This document shows positions 1 to 9,202 of a stretch of 64,000 nt of DNA, piece by piece. The number at the start of each line of letters is the position of its first letter. Position 1 is the stretch's first letter. Made by a program: the position numbers and the translations under genes. The notes beneath the pieces were generated by a model. It did not search any database. It was given only the letters and a program-made list of their open reading frames with translations, and was not told the DNA's origin. The stretch comes from Liopterus haemorrhoidalis. Lineage: Eukaryota > Arthropoda > Insecta > Coleoptera > Dytiscidae. Location of the stretch: contig OZ020622.1 of assembly GCA_963971575.1 (NCBI GenBank), positions 32,332,301-32,396,300 on the forward strand, read 5' to 3'.

Positions 1-281
1 TCTGATGATTTAAGACGTTGGGAAGCTTCTTCAGCTAAAATACGATCTGCCTTCTGTCTTTCTTCAAGATTTTTATGTAAGGAATATGCAATTAAGTGAA
101 GTTTGCAAGCTTCGTCCAGCTGATTTATACCTTTATCACCCCGTAACAAACGCTTTTCCAAACGTGTGCCAGGACCACATTATCTATAACCGGGTATGTG
201 AAGTTCGATTGGGAGTTTATTTATTAGCGTATTTAGTAAACCTGCACCCCGTTTGCGATACGTACCCTTCCGTATGTACAT
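1..281 (-). pseudogene. Phospholipase A2-like minor capsid protein fragment (adintovirus/Polinton type), 5' part
   Basis: Reading the minus strand from an ATG at 281-279 gives a basic N-terminus, then a Cys-Gly-Pro-Gly-Thr calcium-loop-like motif, an LD-ACK-H block and a charged helix that runs off the window. This is the order seen in parvovirus VP1-type phospholipase A2 domains, which adintoviruses and Polintons also carry on a minor capsid protein used in membrane passage. Two defects are visible. An in-frame TAA at 180-182 sits directly before the CGPGT motif, where an aromatic residue is usual. The catalytic His is followed by Leu instead of the expected Asp. The gene is divergent from the packaging ATPase that starts at 347. 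The rest lies outside the window. Motif reading is direct; family assignment is from knowledge of the domain; non-functionality is inferred from the stop and the lost dyad residue. Confidence 0.68.
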
Positions 282-346
282 CACAAATGATGAAATAAAT
301 TATAATGTTTACGTATATATCTATTAGTTTACAGTGAACTATCATC

Positions 347-1033
347 ATGCGTGTGGTAAAACATTCTCAAACATTAGATGTGAAAAATTGTGATGTCGAA
401 TGTAAACGACAGCAACGACATAGCAGCTTATTACCTTCCATTGTTAGATGTTTGATAGCAGGACCAAGTGGTTGTGGAAAAACAAATGTAATCATTGCGT
501 TGATTGAACATCTGAACGGATTACGTTTTGAAAATGTTAACGTTTATTCCAAAACGTTATATCAACCTAAATACGAGTATTTGGAAAAGCTATTGAAACC
601 TATAAAAGGTATTACGTTTAATGCATATAGTGATGATAACAAAATAATTCCTCCCTCGGAAGCCAGATGTAATACAGTCTTTGTTTTTGATGATATTGTT
701 TGTGAGAAACAAAATGTTATACTTGACTATTTTGTAAGAGGAAGACATAGATATCTGGACTGTCTCTATCTCTGTCAATCATATACACGAATTCCCAAGC
801 ACCTTCTGCGTGACAACGCGAATTTAATTTGCCTTTTTCGACAGGATGAATTGAAATTAAAACATGTGTACACCGACCACGTGGGATCAGATATGACTTT
901 TAATCAATTAAAAAACATATGTTCATATTGCTGGCGTGAGAACTATGGATTTCTGTTAATCAACAAAGAGTGTGATTTGAACAAGGGTCGTTACAGAAAA
1001 GGATTTGATCATTTTATAATACTGGATAAATAA
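347..1033 (+). CDS. A32/FtsK-like DNA-packaging ATPase, adintovirus/Polinton type
   Basis: An intact 228-residue frame. Residues about 36-46 hold a P-loop (AGPSGCGKT) after a short basic N-terminus, and a Walker B strand (VFVFDDIV) lies near residue 110. Downstream come the RHRYLDCLYLCQSY sensor-like segment and the IPKHLLRDNANL region typical of packaging ATPases of large and mid-size dsDNA viruses and Polintons. In that family the protein pumps the genome into the capsid. The length fits the short Polinton/adintovirus versions. It is divergent from the PLA2-like capsid remnant and is followed by a 500-bp non-coding stretch with a hairpin. Unlike most neighbours it has no stop or frameshift, so it may have decayed least or be more recent. 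Confidence in the ATPase class is high; the exact virus lineage is uncertain. Confidence 0.85.
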   Translation: MRVVKHSQTLDVKNCDVECKRQQRHSSLLPSIVRCLIAGPSGCGKTNVIIALIEHLNGLRFENVNVYSKTLYQPKYEYLEKLLKPIKGITFNAYSDDNKIIPPSEARCNTVFVFDDIVCEKQNVILDYFVRGRHRYLDCLYLCQSYTRIPKHLLRDNANLICLFRQDELKLKHVYTDHVGSDMTFNQLKNICSYCWRENYGFLLINKECDLNKGRYRKGFDHFIILDK

Positions 1034-1123
1034 TTCAATTTCAGTAAATAATATCAGTAAGACGCCCTAATGAAAAAATATATTGTGATGCAATAAATAA
1101 ATGTTTATTATGGAATGTCATGG

Positions 1124-1171
1124 TTAATATTCTGTCTGGGTGTTAATAACAACACGCAGACGGAATATTAA
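1124..1171. other. 21-bp hairpin downstream of the packaging ATPase gene
   Basis: Positions 1124-1144 and 1151-1171 are inverted copies (19 of 21 pairs) separated by a 6-nt loop, AATAAC. It lies about 90 bp after the ATPase stop and just before a 16-17 base A run. It could be a transcription or RNA-processing structure of the viral block, or an element terminus. Only the right arm is recognisable in the second copy of this region near 6060. Confidence 0.6.
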
Positions 1172-1315
1172 TCGTTTTTGGCAAAAAAAAAAAAAAAAAT
1201 GCAACTCGTTTGCATAAACAAACAATTCATATGAATATAAATTAGGTTTACAATGTCACCAACCTTGAGGTATGGTCCGGACTAGTGTACATTCGTTTTC
1301 AGATTTTTCAGTTCA
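1152..1315 (+). repeat. Direct repeat, copy 1, in the viral block
   Basis: About 150 bp from the ACACGCAGACGGAATATTAA segment to CAGATTTTTCAG reappears, diverged, at 6052-6208 in the same orientation. Shared landmarks are AACTCGTTTGCATAAA, TAGGTTTA(C/A)AATGTCACCAACCT and TTAGTGTACATT-like strings. The rest of the 1034-1555 gap holds AT-rich sequence with TATAAA-like stretches before the gene at 1556 and no coding signal. Confidence 0.7.
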
Positions 1316-1555
1316 AATAATTGAGTTTAAGTAAATAATATCAGCAAAAGATACTCTTTTTAAAGGTAATATGAAAATGTTTTTCTATTGGTACTAGACA
1401 CTTGACAAATAAACAGTAGCTACCGTTGGAGATCTTCTTCAGTAATTAATCAGACTCGTTTGAGAAAAGAGCCCTGTTTTACCTGTTTTAGCTGTTTTAG
1501 CTGTTTTTAAGCCGTTTATAAACACTTACAGATCTGTTTCTAACCTGTTTATAAA

Positions 1556-2570
1556 ATGGAAGAAAATTTAAAAAAGAGGTTGATACGTGCTAGAAAAGTT
1601 GTTAGGCAAACACTTCAAGCCTTAAAAGAGGGCGACATGGAACGAGGAATTGAACTTGAGAAATCATATGAACCGGTTACAAAAAAACTAAAAGAATTGT
1701 CAGGGCAACTGTATGATGTTAAACAGGAAAATTTGAAGACTGAACCTAAAACTGAAAAAGGGAAAGATTACGAGTTGAGTAGAATAAATTTTCCAAATTT
1801 TCATAGTACTGCATTTTTTGAAAACGATAATTTGCTAGATAATAGTACAAGTACAACTGTATCCGCTTTACGCGATACCAGCAGAGCACCTACTATATTT
1901 GAAAGTTTACCCGATGACAATGACGCTTCTACTAGTGATGTAAATTTATCGAATGTAATAGCTCAAACCATGTCTACACCAGCATGGCGAGAATATCTTG
2001 AACAATATGACCCCCTACCCCGCGAATATATAGAAGGTATGATTACAGATCTAGATGATATGTATGATAATAAGACAGGCATAAAGCATGATCCTATATC
2101 TGAAAAATTCAAACTCGGCAACACTGTTGTTGAGTTTGAAGGAAAGAATATAATAATAGATGGGTTGAAATATATTGGAACTTTATGAATTACTTTTTAA
2201 AAAAGTTCCTAAAGGTTATAAAAAGTCTGATGAGAAAATTTATCAAGATATTATAAACAGAACAAGCCTTCATAGAAGAAACTACGACCCTAGTGAACAA
2301 GTGCAAGGAACTCGTTCGTTGAAGCATAAAACCATTATTAAACCATTGACAATACCCAGAACCAAACCTAAATTGCGAAGCGGAAAAGGGTTATTTAAAA
2401 ATTTTAATAACAATCCTGTGGACTATGTGCATTGGGACGATCCAAATGAACTTGTTGACAGATTGAAGCTTTTGCTGGCATCGCAAGCAGCTGGAAACAA
2501 CAATCACAATAACGAAATTGTATCTATTATAGAAGAGTTAAAAGAAGCTAAAATTATAGATCAGATTTAG
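1556..2570 (+). pseudogene. DUF8207-type protein of an adintovirus/Polinton-like element, frameshifted
   Basis: Two overlapping frames, 1556-2188 and 2175-2570, look like one protein of roughly 340 residues broken by a single frameshift at about 2175-2188. The N-terminal half is basic and likely coiled coil (residues 1-70), followed by an acidic, Ser/Thr-rich linker. The C-terminal half holds the conserved block that begins near KFKLGNTVV and continues in the other frame as a Lys/Tyr-rich segment. I recognise this as the DUF8207 family that accompanies viral-type ATPases and integrases in arthropod genomes; its function is unknown. A structural or DNA-associated role is only a guess from its neighbours. 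The second frame ends 8 bp before the next gene, consistent with a compact viral transcription unit. Confidence 0.6.
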
Positions 2571-2577
2571 TTTCAAA

Positions 2578-2988
2578 ATGCCCATCAACAAGTTTGGACA
2601 TCACGGAAAGAAATTTCGTCATCATCATGATGTTGATTATGACGAGTATGACGATGTTTATGATTTTCACAACAAACGAATAACAAACATTAGTCATCCA
2701 GTTGATGACAATGATGCTGTAAATAAAAAATTTCTCACCGAATTGTTTGAAAAACTTTGTAGTAAATCGGAATTACAAATGAAATCGTTGAGTGATAATA
2801 TATTGAACTATAACGATGATATTAAGAAAGTATTAAATACTCTGGTTGATTATATTGAAATAATAGTAAAACATTTAAACATAGAACTATCCTCTAGAAA
2901 AGAGAAGTCTTCAACATCCAGTTTTCAGTCATCTTCTGAAACTACTACCACCACTACTACAACTATTGATTCTAAAACATCTGAATAA
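2578..2988 (+). CDS. Small His/Asp-rich protein with tail-fibre-like DAVNKK motif
   Basis: A 136-residue frame starting 8 bp after the preceding gene. The N-terminus is His- and Asp-rich (residues 7-30). Residues about 33-55 read ITN..HPVDDNDAVNKKFL, the motif seen at the head of phage tail-fibre and adintovirus fibre-like proteins, followed by a predicted helical segment and a C-terminal Ser/Thr-rich tail ending in a run of Thr. No enzymatic motif is present. A capsid-associated or fibre role is inferred from the motif and the viral neighbours. It overlaps no other gene and ends 5 bp before the ATG of the integrase. Confidence 0.5.
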   Translation: MPINKFGHHGKKFRHHHDVDYDEYDDVYDFHNKRITNISHPVDDNDAVNKKFLTELFEKLCSKSELQMKSLSDNILNYNDDIKKVLNTLVDYIEIIVKHLNIELSSRKEKSSTSSFQSSSETTTTTTTTIDSKTSE

Positions 2989-2992
2989 AATT

Positions 2993-3923
2993 ATGTCTAA
3001 AGTTAAACGTCACATCGTTAATGAGCTACATCGTCCGGCAAGGATAAATTTTAAACGAAGACGTGTAATCGTTAAAGGGTTAGATGAAACTTTTCAAGCC
3101 GATTTAGTGGAAATGCTTCCATATGCACGAGAAAATAAAGGTTTTCGTTACATACTAGTGGTAATTGACATTTTTTCAAAGCATGTGTGGACCGAGCCGG
3201 TTAAATCAAAAACGGGTGTTGAAGTTTCTAAAGCCATGCAGACATTTTTTTCTAAGGATAAGCGAATTCCTAAAAATATTCAAACTGATGTGGGGAAAGA
3301 ATTTTACAATAAAAATTTTAAAAAATTAATGCAAAAATACAACGTAAGCCATTATTCAACGTTTAGCAGCAAAAAAGCAAGTATTGTAGAGAGAGTTAAT
3401 CGTACACTCAAATCACTTATGTGGAAAGAATTCAGCTTTCGAGGTACATACTAATGGTTGAATTTATTACAAGACATAATATACATGTACAACACGACAA
3501 AACATAGGACAATAAACATGAAACCGATTGATGTTACGCAGAAAAATGAAAAAGAATTGTTAGAGGGTCGTTATAATCACATTAAACAGATTGATAAAAA
3601 ATCAAAGTTTAAAGTTGGTGACCATGTGCGTATAAGTAAACATCGAAGTGAATTTAAAAAAGGATACACTCCAAATTGGTCCAATGAAATATTTACAATT
3701 TCGAAAATACGTTTAACTAATCCTCTCACATATCTCCTGAAAGACTATGCAAATCAACCAATAGAGGGGGGGGTTTTACCTTCAAGAACTACAGAAGGTC
3801 AGGCACCCCAACGTATTTTTAGTGGAAAAAGTTCTTAAACGTAAGAAGGATAAGGTTTATGTAAAGTGGCTTGGCTTTGATAAAAAACACAACAGCTGGA
3901 TTCATAAAAGCAACGTGGAGTAA
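2993..3923 (+). pseudogene. DDE integrase with C-terminal chromodomain (Polinton/adintovirus type), broken
   Basis: From ATG 2993 the frame shows a retroviral-type integrase core: first Asp in FQADLVEML, second Asp in NIQTDVGKEF and the Glu in KASIVERVNR, then an SH3-like FKVGDHVRISK segment. An in-frame TAA at 3452-3454 interrupts the core just after the Glu helix. A long G run at about 3765-3773 then shifts the frame, and from about 3820 a different frame carries a chromodomain-like end (VYVKWLGFD...NSWI), stopping at 3923. Such enzymes insert Polinton or adintovirus DNA into the host genome; the chromodomain may guide targeting. Two independent disruptions make this copy non-functional. 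Domain order is read directly; the assignment to a virus-like element rather than an LTR element rests on its ATPase neighbour. Confidence 0.85.
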
Positions 3924-3965
3924 CATTTTATTTCAGTTTGCATTCGAATCTCAACGTGTAAAATC

Positions 3966-4829
3966 ATGAGCTCCTTCATTGTCGATCTACAAGGATTCAA
4001 GTTACAAGATAATAATGAATTCATATGTATAGAACTATCAATAATTAATGTTGAAAATGAAGTGTGTACAACAAAATTGTTTAAACCACCATGTCCATGG
4101 TTCAGTCTGAGCCGTGAAAACCAAGAAAACGCTCGCTGGGTAACTAAAAATTATCACAGTTTGGAATGGTGTTCTGGCAATGAATCATACACTGAGTTTC
4201 CTACTACAGTTGTAAATCTTCTGGCTGGCGATGAAGTAAAAAAAATATACGTGAAAGGTTTAGAAAAGGTATGTTGGTTACAAGAAATTCTACATAAGAA
4301 AAGGATTATTAACTTAGAAGATTATGGTTGTCCGAAACTATCTGAAATTCATGAACCATTCAACAAAGACTATTGTAATTTACACCGTAATAATTGTGCT
4401 GTGCGGAATGTTAAAGGTTTATTAAAATGGTTTAAGAGAAAATTTACCGCTTTTAACGCATTTCAAGAATTTTACAACTGTAGTGGTATATTAAATTTAA
4501 TGAATGAAGAAGACATTGCTCAGCTACCAATAGAATTTATTATGGTGTTTGCCGGAAAGCAAATCAATGGTCAGTGGAACAGATTTCCAAAATCTTGGAA
4601 AGATAATGAACTATTCCAACAGTATCTATGTTGCCGTAGCCATTCTAAGCGATGGGGATCTAATGAAGATGTTGTTGGTTGCTATACAGCGATGACAAAA
4701 GATTGTTTCAAATGTAGTGATAAAATTAATAAGAATAATGTAGTTTCAAATAAAATAGAAAATGAAATTAACGATTTTTTTTTGAAGATTTCTAAATCCT
4801 TGTATTTAATAATGTATATGTTTGTTTAA
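3966..4829 (+). CDS. Uncharacterised adintovirus/Polinton-associated protein, possibly RNase H-fold
   Basis: An intact 287-residue frame starting 42 bp after the integrase remnant. The N-terminus (FIVDLQGFK, then an NEFICIELSI strand) has the look of the first acidic strand of an exonuclease/RNase H fold, and IYVKGLEK...WL and INLEDYGCPKL further on fit an exonuclease-like core. These blocks are familiar from proteins next to integrases in arthropod Polinton-like loci. The C-terminal third (residues about 165-260) contains a conserved-looking W-F-K-R-F and a Cys-rich patch (CCRSH...CYTAMTKDCFKCS). I cannot name a verified function. An alternative is a nuclease-like fold without activity. It is followed by a polyadenylation-like AATAAA and a (CA)n microsatellite. 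Confidence 0.55.
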   Translation: MSSFIVDLQGFKLQDNNEFICIELSIINVENEVCTTKLFKPPCPWFSLSRENQENARWVTKNYHSLEWCSGNESYTEFPTTVVNLLAGDEVKKIYVKGLEKVCWLQEILHKKRIINLEDYGCPKLSEIHEPFNKDYCNLHRNNCAVRNVKGLLKWFKRKFTAFNAFQEFYNCSGILNLMNEEDIAQLPIEFIMVFAGKQINGQWNRFPKSWKDNELFQQYLCCRSHSKRWGSNEDVVGCYTAMTKDCFKCSDKINKNNVVSNKIENEINDFFLKISKSLYLIMYMFV

Positions 4830-4918
4830 GTTTAAATAAAAATATATTATACAAATATTTTTGTTTTATTTATTTTATTTTTAAACAATATTCCTATAAC
4901 TAACATTTCCCTTAAGCT

Positions 4919-5007
4919 ATACACACCCACACACCCACACACACACACACACGCACACGCACACGCACACGCAAACGCAAACGCACACGCACACGCACAC
5001 ACGCACA
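4919..5007 (+). repeat. (CA)n / (CACG)n microsatellite
   Basis: Uninterrupted CA-type repeat with embedded ACACGC and AAACGC variants, between the convergent ends of the plus- and minus-strand viral genes. Confidence 0.9.
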
Positions 5008-5095
5008 CAAGGAGAAATAAAATAAATACACTTGTAACTTTTTAAACCATTTTTATTGTCTAATACTACCTTCAATTACAATCATTTCATAAAAA

Positions 5096-5530
5096 CTACT
5101 TATTATTATTATTATTAACAAATCTATTAATTTTTTTTATTAATATTGGGTTGATTAGAAATGATAATTTTAAATTTTTTTTCTTAAACCTGTTACGATC
5201 AATTACATCCTGAATGTAGGGGCTGCGACGTGCTGCTCTGTACGCAAAATCCCAGACGAACATGTGATGTATTTTTGGAGGATCTTCGCTGAAGTGAACT
5301 TTTCGCATCTTTTACACTTAGAAATTTAAAATTGCGATTTATTTGTTGAAAATTATCATACGTTTTAATATCACGTTTCAATTTATGAAGTTTGTTAATA
5401 TAATCATATACTAATGCATTATATTGTTCAGGAGTCATTTTTAAAAATGTATGGTTGATTCCATAAAAATGCTGATCCAACAACACACTTGCTGTTAAAC
5501 TCCAGCACACAACAATGTGATGTATTTTTA
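5096..5530 (-). pseudogene. Small adintovirus/Polinton-associated protein, frameshifted
   Basis: Two minus-strand frames, 5510-5199 and 5308-5096, appear to be parts of one protein. The first carries HFYGINHTF...MTPEQYNALVYDYINKLHKLKRD and the second starts KVHFSEDPPKIH, continuing to IQDVIDRNRF. The switch lies around 5290-5320. These blocks recur together in arthropod Polinton/adintovirus-like loci; the function is unknown to me. The conserved second part is rich in aromatic and basic residues. It is transcribed convergently to the 3966-4829 gene and lies just downstream of the 5923-5603 gene, so the two could form one reverse-strand unit. Broken status is inferred from the frame change. 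Confidence 0.5.
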
Positions 5531-5602
5531 CAAGGAGAAATTATTTCATTGTCGTAAGCCATGCAACCACACCAAAAATATAAAGACTTTTTTACAAACC
5601 TC

Positions 5603-5923
5603 CTAGGATGGTAGCACATTCTCGTTTATAAAGTCTATTATAATTGTCTTCCCAATTACACACTTTTTCACTAACCAGAGTTTATTTTCAGCAGCTGCCT
5701 TATTTAAATTTTGTAAATCGTCTGCGGTTATAATATTATATCGTTCACTCAAAAAGACTATGGATTTTTCCAATTCATTGCACAATTTTTCTCCGAAATT
5801 TTTCGTAAGAACTTTCTTCAGTGAGAAAACTTTATAATTTTCACCTACTGTCAATGACGTCAGATTTGAGTATGGTTTGTAGGTTGCAAGAGAACGTAAC
5901 TTTTCAAACGTTGAAGAAGCCAT
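5603..5923 (-). CDS. Small conserved viral-block protein, function unknown
   Basis: A 106-residue minus-strand frame starting with ATG at 5923. It shows short alternating strands (FEKLRSLATYKPYSNL, GENYKVFSLKKVLTK) and a KLCNELEKSIVFLSERY block. This compact beta-rich pattern resembles small proteins next to integrases in Polinton/adintovirus loci. An OB-like or single-strand DNA-binding role is possible from its shape only. It is uninterrupted. The upstream region 5924-6210 is the presumed promoter and contains the second copy of the direct repeat seen at 1152-1315. Confidence 0.45.
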   Translation of the reverse strand: MASSTFEKLRSLATYKPYSNLTSLTVGENYKVFSLKKVLTKNFGEKLCNELEKSIVFLSERYNIITADDLQNLNKAAAENKLWLVKKCVIGKTIIIDFINENVLPS

Positions 5924-6051
5924 TTATAGTGTTGATACTGTTAGTTTAAAATAAAACTGATTAACTTAATCAAAGCAGCACCTATATATACCCGAAAAAT
6001 AAGTAAAAATATTGAAATATATGCTAATTCAATAGTTAATGTTAGAATGTT

Positions 6052-6208
6052 ATTCACACCCAGATGGAATGTTAATCGTTTCCGGCAAAACAACGCAACT
6101 CGTTTGCATAAATAAACAATTGCTTTGAATAAAAATTAGGTTTAAAATGTCACCAACCTGGAAGTATGGTCTGTATTAGTGTACATTTGTTTTCAGATTT
6201 TTATGCGT
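6052..6208 (+). repeat. Direct repeat, copy 2, in the viral block
   Basis: Diverged copy of 1152-1315 in the same orientation, with shared AACTCGTTTGCATAAA, TAGGTTTAAAATGTCACCAA and TAGTGTACATTTGTTTTCAG strings. It lies upstream of the reverse-strand gene 5923-5603. The spacing of about 4.9 kb brackets most of the viral genes. Confidence 0.7.
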
Positions 6209-6299
6209 CTGATTTTAATGAAGTTAGATGTCTTGTAATGTAAAACAAAATGTCTTCAAGAATAACTTTGAGACACATCGTGAATATTACTTGTTTTCT

Positions 6300-6742
6300 T
6301 ATTTATTTTCCTTGTCTTTTTCCTACTTTTATCATCGATTTTAGAATCGATTTTTTTCTACCATTATCAGCTTTCTTCGTCTTATTAGGTGTTTGAAGTG
6401 TTGCTTCTTCTTTTACTTCTTTTTCTTCAACTATGTTTTTATCAAGATTTTTATTTATTATATATATATATTAGTAACTTTCCTCTTATTAATTCCTCCA
6501 AAAGTCGTAAGTGTTCCTTCGGCATCTGAGATAATATTTACTATTTTATCTTTACATGTAGTTTCCATTTCATCAGCTTTTCTCTTATTAATTCTTCCAA
6601 AAGGCCTACTGGTTCCTTCTTCTTCATATTTAGATGTATTATTTAATAATGAAAAACTAAACTTTTCCACATTTCCACCCATTGATACTATTGTTTTTGA
6701 TGTACCCGAAAATGTGTTATTTGCAATTATTATACTATTCAT
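6300..6742 (-). pseudogene. Lys-rich hypothetical protein interrupted by a TA microsatellite
   Basis: The minus strand from ATG 6742 codes for about 94 residues with two similar FG(R/G)INKRK segments. A (TA)n run at 6461-6474 ends the frame, and a Lys/Glu-rich frame resumes beyond it (KNLDKNIVEEKEVKEE, then basic KKADNGRKKS). No domain is recognised. The composition would suit a nuclear or DNA-binding basic protein, and the position next to the viral block suggests it could belong to it. An overlapping plus-strand frame at 6393 is hydrophobic only because it is antisense to Lys-rich codons. Low confidence that either is a gene. Confidence 0.3.
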
Positions 6743-6779
6743 GATGTATAAGTATGTATAAGTATTGTATACACATCGA

Positions 6780-7783
6780 TCAAGATGTAAATAATAAAAT
6801 ATAACTTAATTCATAATTATTTTTTGAATTATCAACAACCTTTCTAGTATCTAGCTGTATTTTTAACTAAATAATATAACGTAAACTCTCTAACTTATAT
6901 ACTCAAACAAATTTCTTTGGTATTAACTCATCAAATTATTTCCTTATCTATTGCTTGCAACAAAATTTCTAAAAATATGTTACGCAATGTAATGCAAAAC
7001 ATAAAATAAAGAATAAAATTGTGTTTAACAATAATAGATATATATTCGAACAATATTTGTAACCAAATACTTAGGAATGTTATTTTCTTTTTCAAATTTT
7101 CGTCACGTCTGCATGCCAGACAATAACAGGTTTGTTGAAGAAAGATTATTATTCTGAATGTATTGCTACGATTTGCATTTTAAATTCATACATTGAGGAA
7201 GGTCTGAATTCACTGACACCAAAACTTTTTTTCAAAAATAACAAAATTCATTGACGCCAAAACTTTTTTTAGAAATAACAATGTTTGTTTATGTGTAAAT
7301 GTAAATTTTGAGGCCGTCCACGATTTACATTAGCATTTTCATTACATTCATTAATTTAATTTACTATTTTATACAAGATGTGTCTTTGCACTTTGTGACT
7401 GATCGGTTGGCGCTCTGGGGGGTGGAATAGGGTTGAACGTTAGGGGTTGGAATAGGATTGAGCGCTAGGGTTGGAATCAGGTTTTGGGGTTGGAATGGGG
7501 TTCGTGACTCACGGTTGGATGTCAACTCCAACTCTTACGAACATCAAATATTTCAGGGTTTCGTAGGGTAGATGAGCTAGAATCGGCATAGCTATACTAC
7601 TCACATTAACCTATTGAACGAACAAACAGACTTCCCTTCGATTAAAGTTTTCAAGCTGCTTATAGACAAAATCAAAATCAAATATGACTAATTTTCTCCT
7701 GCCTCTTGTATGCCTTAACTGCAGATATGACTTTCATGTTCTTGTTCATATATTTACTATAGTTCATAACTATCATTTTAGTG
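6780..7783. repeat. AT-rich non-coding stretch with a degenerate GGTTGGAAT tandem repeat at about 7405-7520
   Basis: No coding signal. Between about 7405 and 7520 a roughly 20-24 bp unit based on GGTTGGAATAGGRTTGA is repeated about five times with drift. Elsewhere only AT-rich sequence is seen; a pair of similar short strings (CACTGACACCAAAACTTTTT and CATTGACGCCAAAACTTTTT) lies near 7210-7270. Confidence 0.55.
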
Positions 7784-8511
7784 TTATTAATGTACATTTC
7801 AATTCAATTCAATTCAATTTATTTTAATTAATAATTATTACATTTTATTCTTATTCATTTTATTCCTTACATAATTTAACTAAAATATAAATTTAATTTC
7901 TACCTATTGGTTTGAAATCTATTTTGCTTTATTCCTATTATTTTCTTTTTCTTTGATTTCTTTTCTCCTCTGAATTACCTCTTTCATCCATGTGTAACCG
8001 CAGCCATTTCCGTTTAAAATATCTTCTCTTGTTCCTCCTTTGCTTCTCATTTCTTCACATCCTTCCAGTATATGTTCAACCGTCTCCCTTTCTTCTCTGC
8101 ACATTCTACATAGTTTATCATCCTCTATTAACCAAAATTTGTTCGCCTTTTCTTCATTCCCACATCTAAACCTTGCAATTATTCTTTTTTTTTCCCCATT
8201 TCCTTTTTCTTTTAGATATATCGGTCTTTGCGTGCTCCAATTTTTTTTATACTTGTTATTGTACCTTGATCCGCTTATTCTCTCGTTTAATTCTTGTTGT
8301 TGTATGTCCTTCATTCTTTCTATAATCTCCTGCATTCCATGTCCACTCTCTCTTTTTCTCCTTACTTCTTCTGTTGAAAAGCCTCCGTATTCATACATTT
8401 TACTCCTTTTTATCTCCCATTTTGATGTTTTCTTTTTCTGTTTATCTCTATTTTCTAATTCCTTCCAGCATTCATTTAATAATTGTTTTTCCGGTTTATT
8501 AATGTACATTT
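7784..8511 (-). mobile_element. 5'-truncated non-LTR retrotransposon copy with 16-bp target duplication
   Basis: The insert (7800-8495) is flanked by TTATTAATGTACATTT at 7784-7799 and 8496-8511. Its 3' end on the minus strand finishes in a (TTGAA)n tail (7800-7820). The minus-strand frame from about 8495 to 7919 encodes the C-terminal 190 residues of an ORF2 protein: basic helices, then a CRMCREERETVEHILEGC zinc-binding end of the CCHC type found in R1/Jockey-related elements. The first few residues predicted for the ORF (MYIN) come from the target duplication, so the gene is truncated rather than complete. The reverse-transcriptase domain is absent. Confidence 0.85.
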
Positions 8512-9035
8512 GATGCTGAATAATACCCTCTTTCTATTTAGCTTTCTTACTTGATTGAGAGTATTACCCAGCATTAAATCCCATTCAATATTATTTGTTT
8601 CATACACTTGATGGCTGCTTTTTCTAAGGTTAATTTTGTCATCATTTTTAAATTTTGCGCCTTACCGTTGGTTGGGTCACGTGCTCGTTTCTGAATCAAC
8701 TAGTTTCCGTTTCTCAAGTCACTTCTAGTCTGACTGTCTGTGATTTAGCATGATTTCTTTTTAACGTTTAACTTTTATTATTGGGTGCATCCCACATTCT
8801 TATTTGTTAAGAATGCTTTTACTTTTTAACATGTTTACCGTACGTATATTAATAAGGTCATTTAGATCTGTTATTTATTTGGAAACTAATTGATCGAGAA
8901 CAACACGTTTTTTCACGACGTCATACTGTGCTATTGTCGTTTATTATCATGCATAGGTCAGTATTTAATAGGTATTATAACTATATTCATTCTCTCTGTC
9001 ACATTTTGTACATGTATTTCTTGATTATTTTAGAA
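8512..9035. other. Non-coding interval, nothing recognised
   Basis: AT-rich sequence without a supported gene, inverted repeat or tandem array. A short plus-strand frame at 8928-9128 overlaps the ribozyme motif that follows and has no recognisable protein feature. Confidence 0.5.
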
Positions 9036-9039
9036 AATA

Positions 9040-9083
9040 AATTCCTGATGATGTGCTGTCTAAAACCCACGAAACTAGTCGAA
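9040..9083 (+). ncRNA. Hammerhead ribozyme-like core (Penelope-type), copy 1
   Basis: CTGATGA at 9045-9051 is followed by a short stem (GTG/CAC, 9053-9055 with 9068-9070) and GAAAC at 9071-9075, then AC-TA-GT-C, giving a minimal stem III and the cleavage base C at 9080. TTC before the core can pair with GAA after it as stem I. Very short stem III is typical of hammerheads in Penelope-like elements, which are thought to act as dimers. Activity is not shown by sequence alone. Confidence 0.65.
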
Positions 9084-9202
9084 ATAAAACATTATTTATC
9101 ATTTAACATCCAAACTACCACCAGCTGATCGCTCTACAGCTTCAACCTTAATTATGAATTGTTTCAATGTATTGTAATGTATTATATTTATTTTTAATTA
9201 GA

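Noticed and set aside
6393..6761. Plus-strand 122-codon hydrophobic frame as a membrane protein
   Set aside because: Antisense to a Lys-rich minus-strand frame and crosses a TA microsatellite.
8040..8513. Plus-strand 157-codon hydrophobic frame
   Set aside because: Antisense to Lys/Glu-rich ORF2 codons of the non-LTR fragment; hydrophobicity is a by-product.
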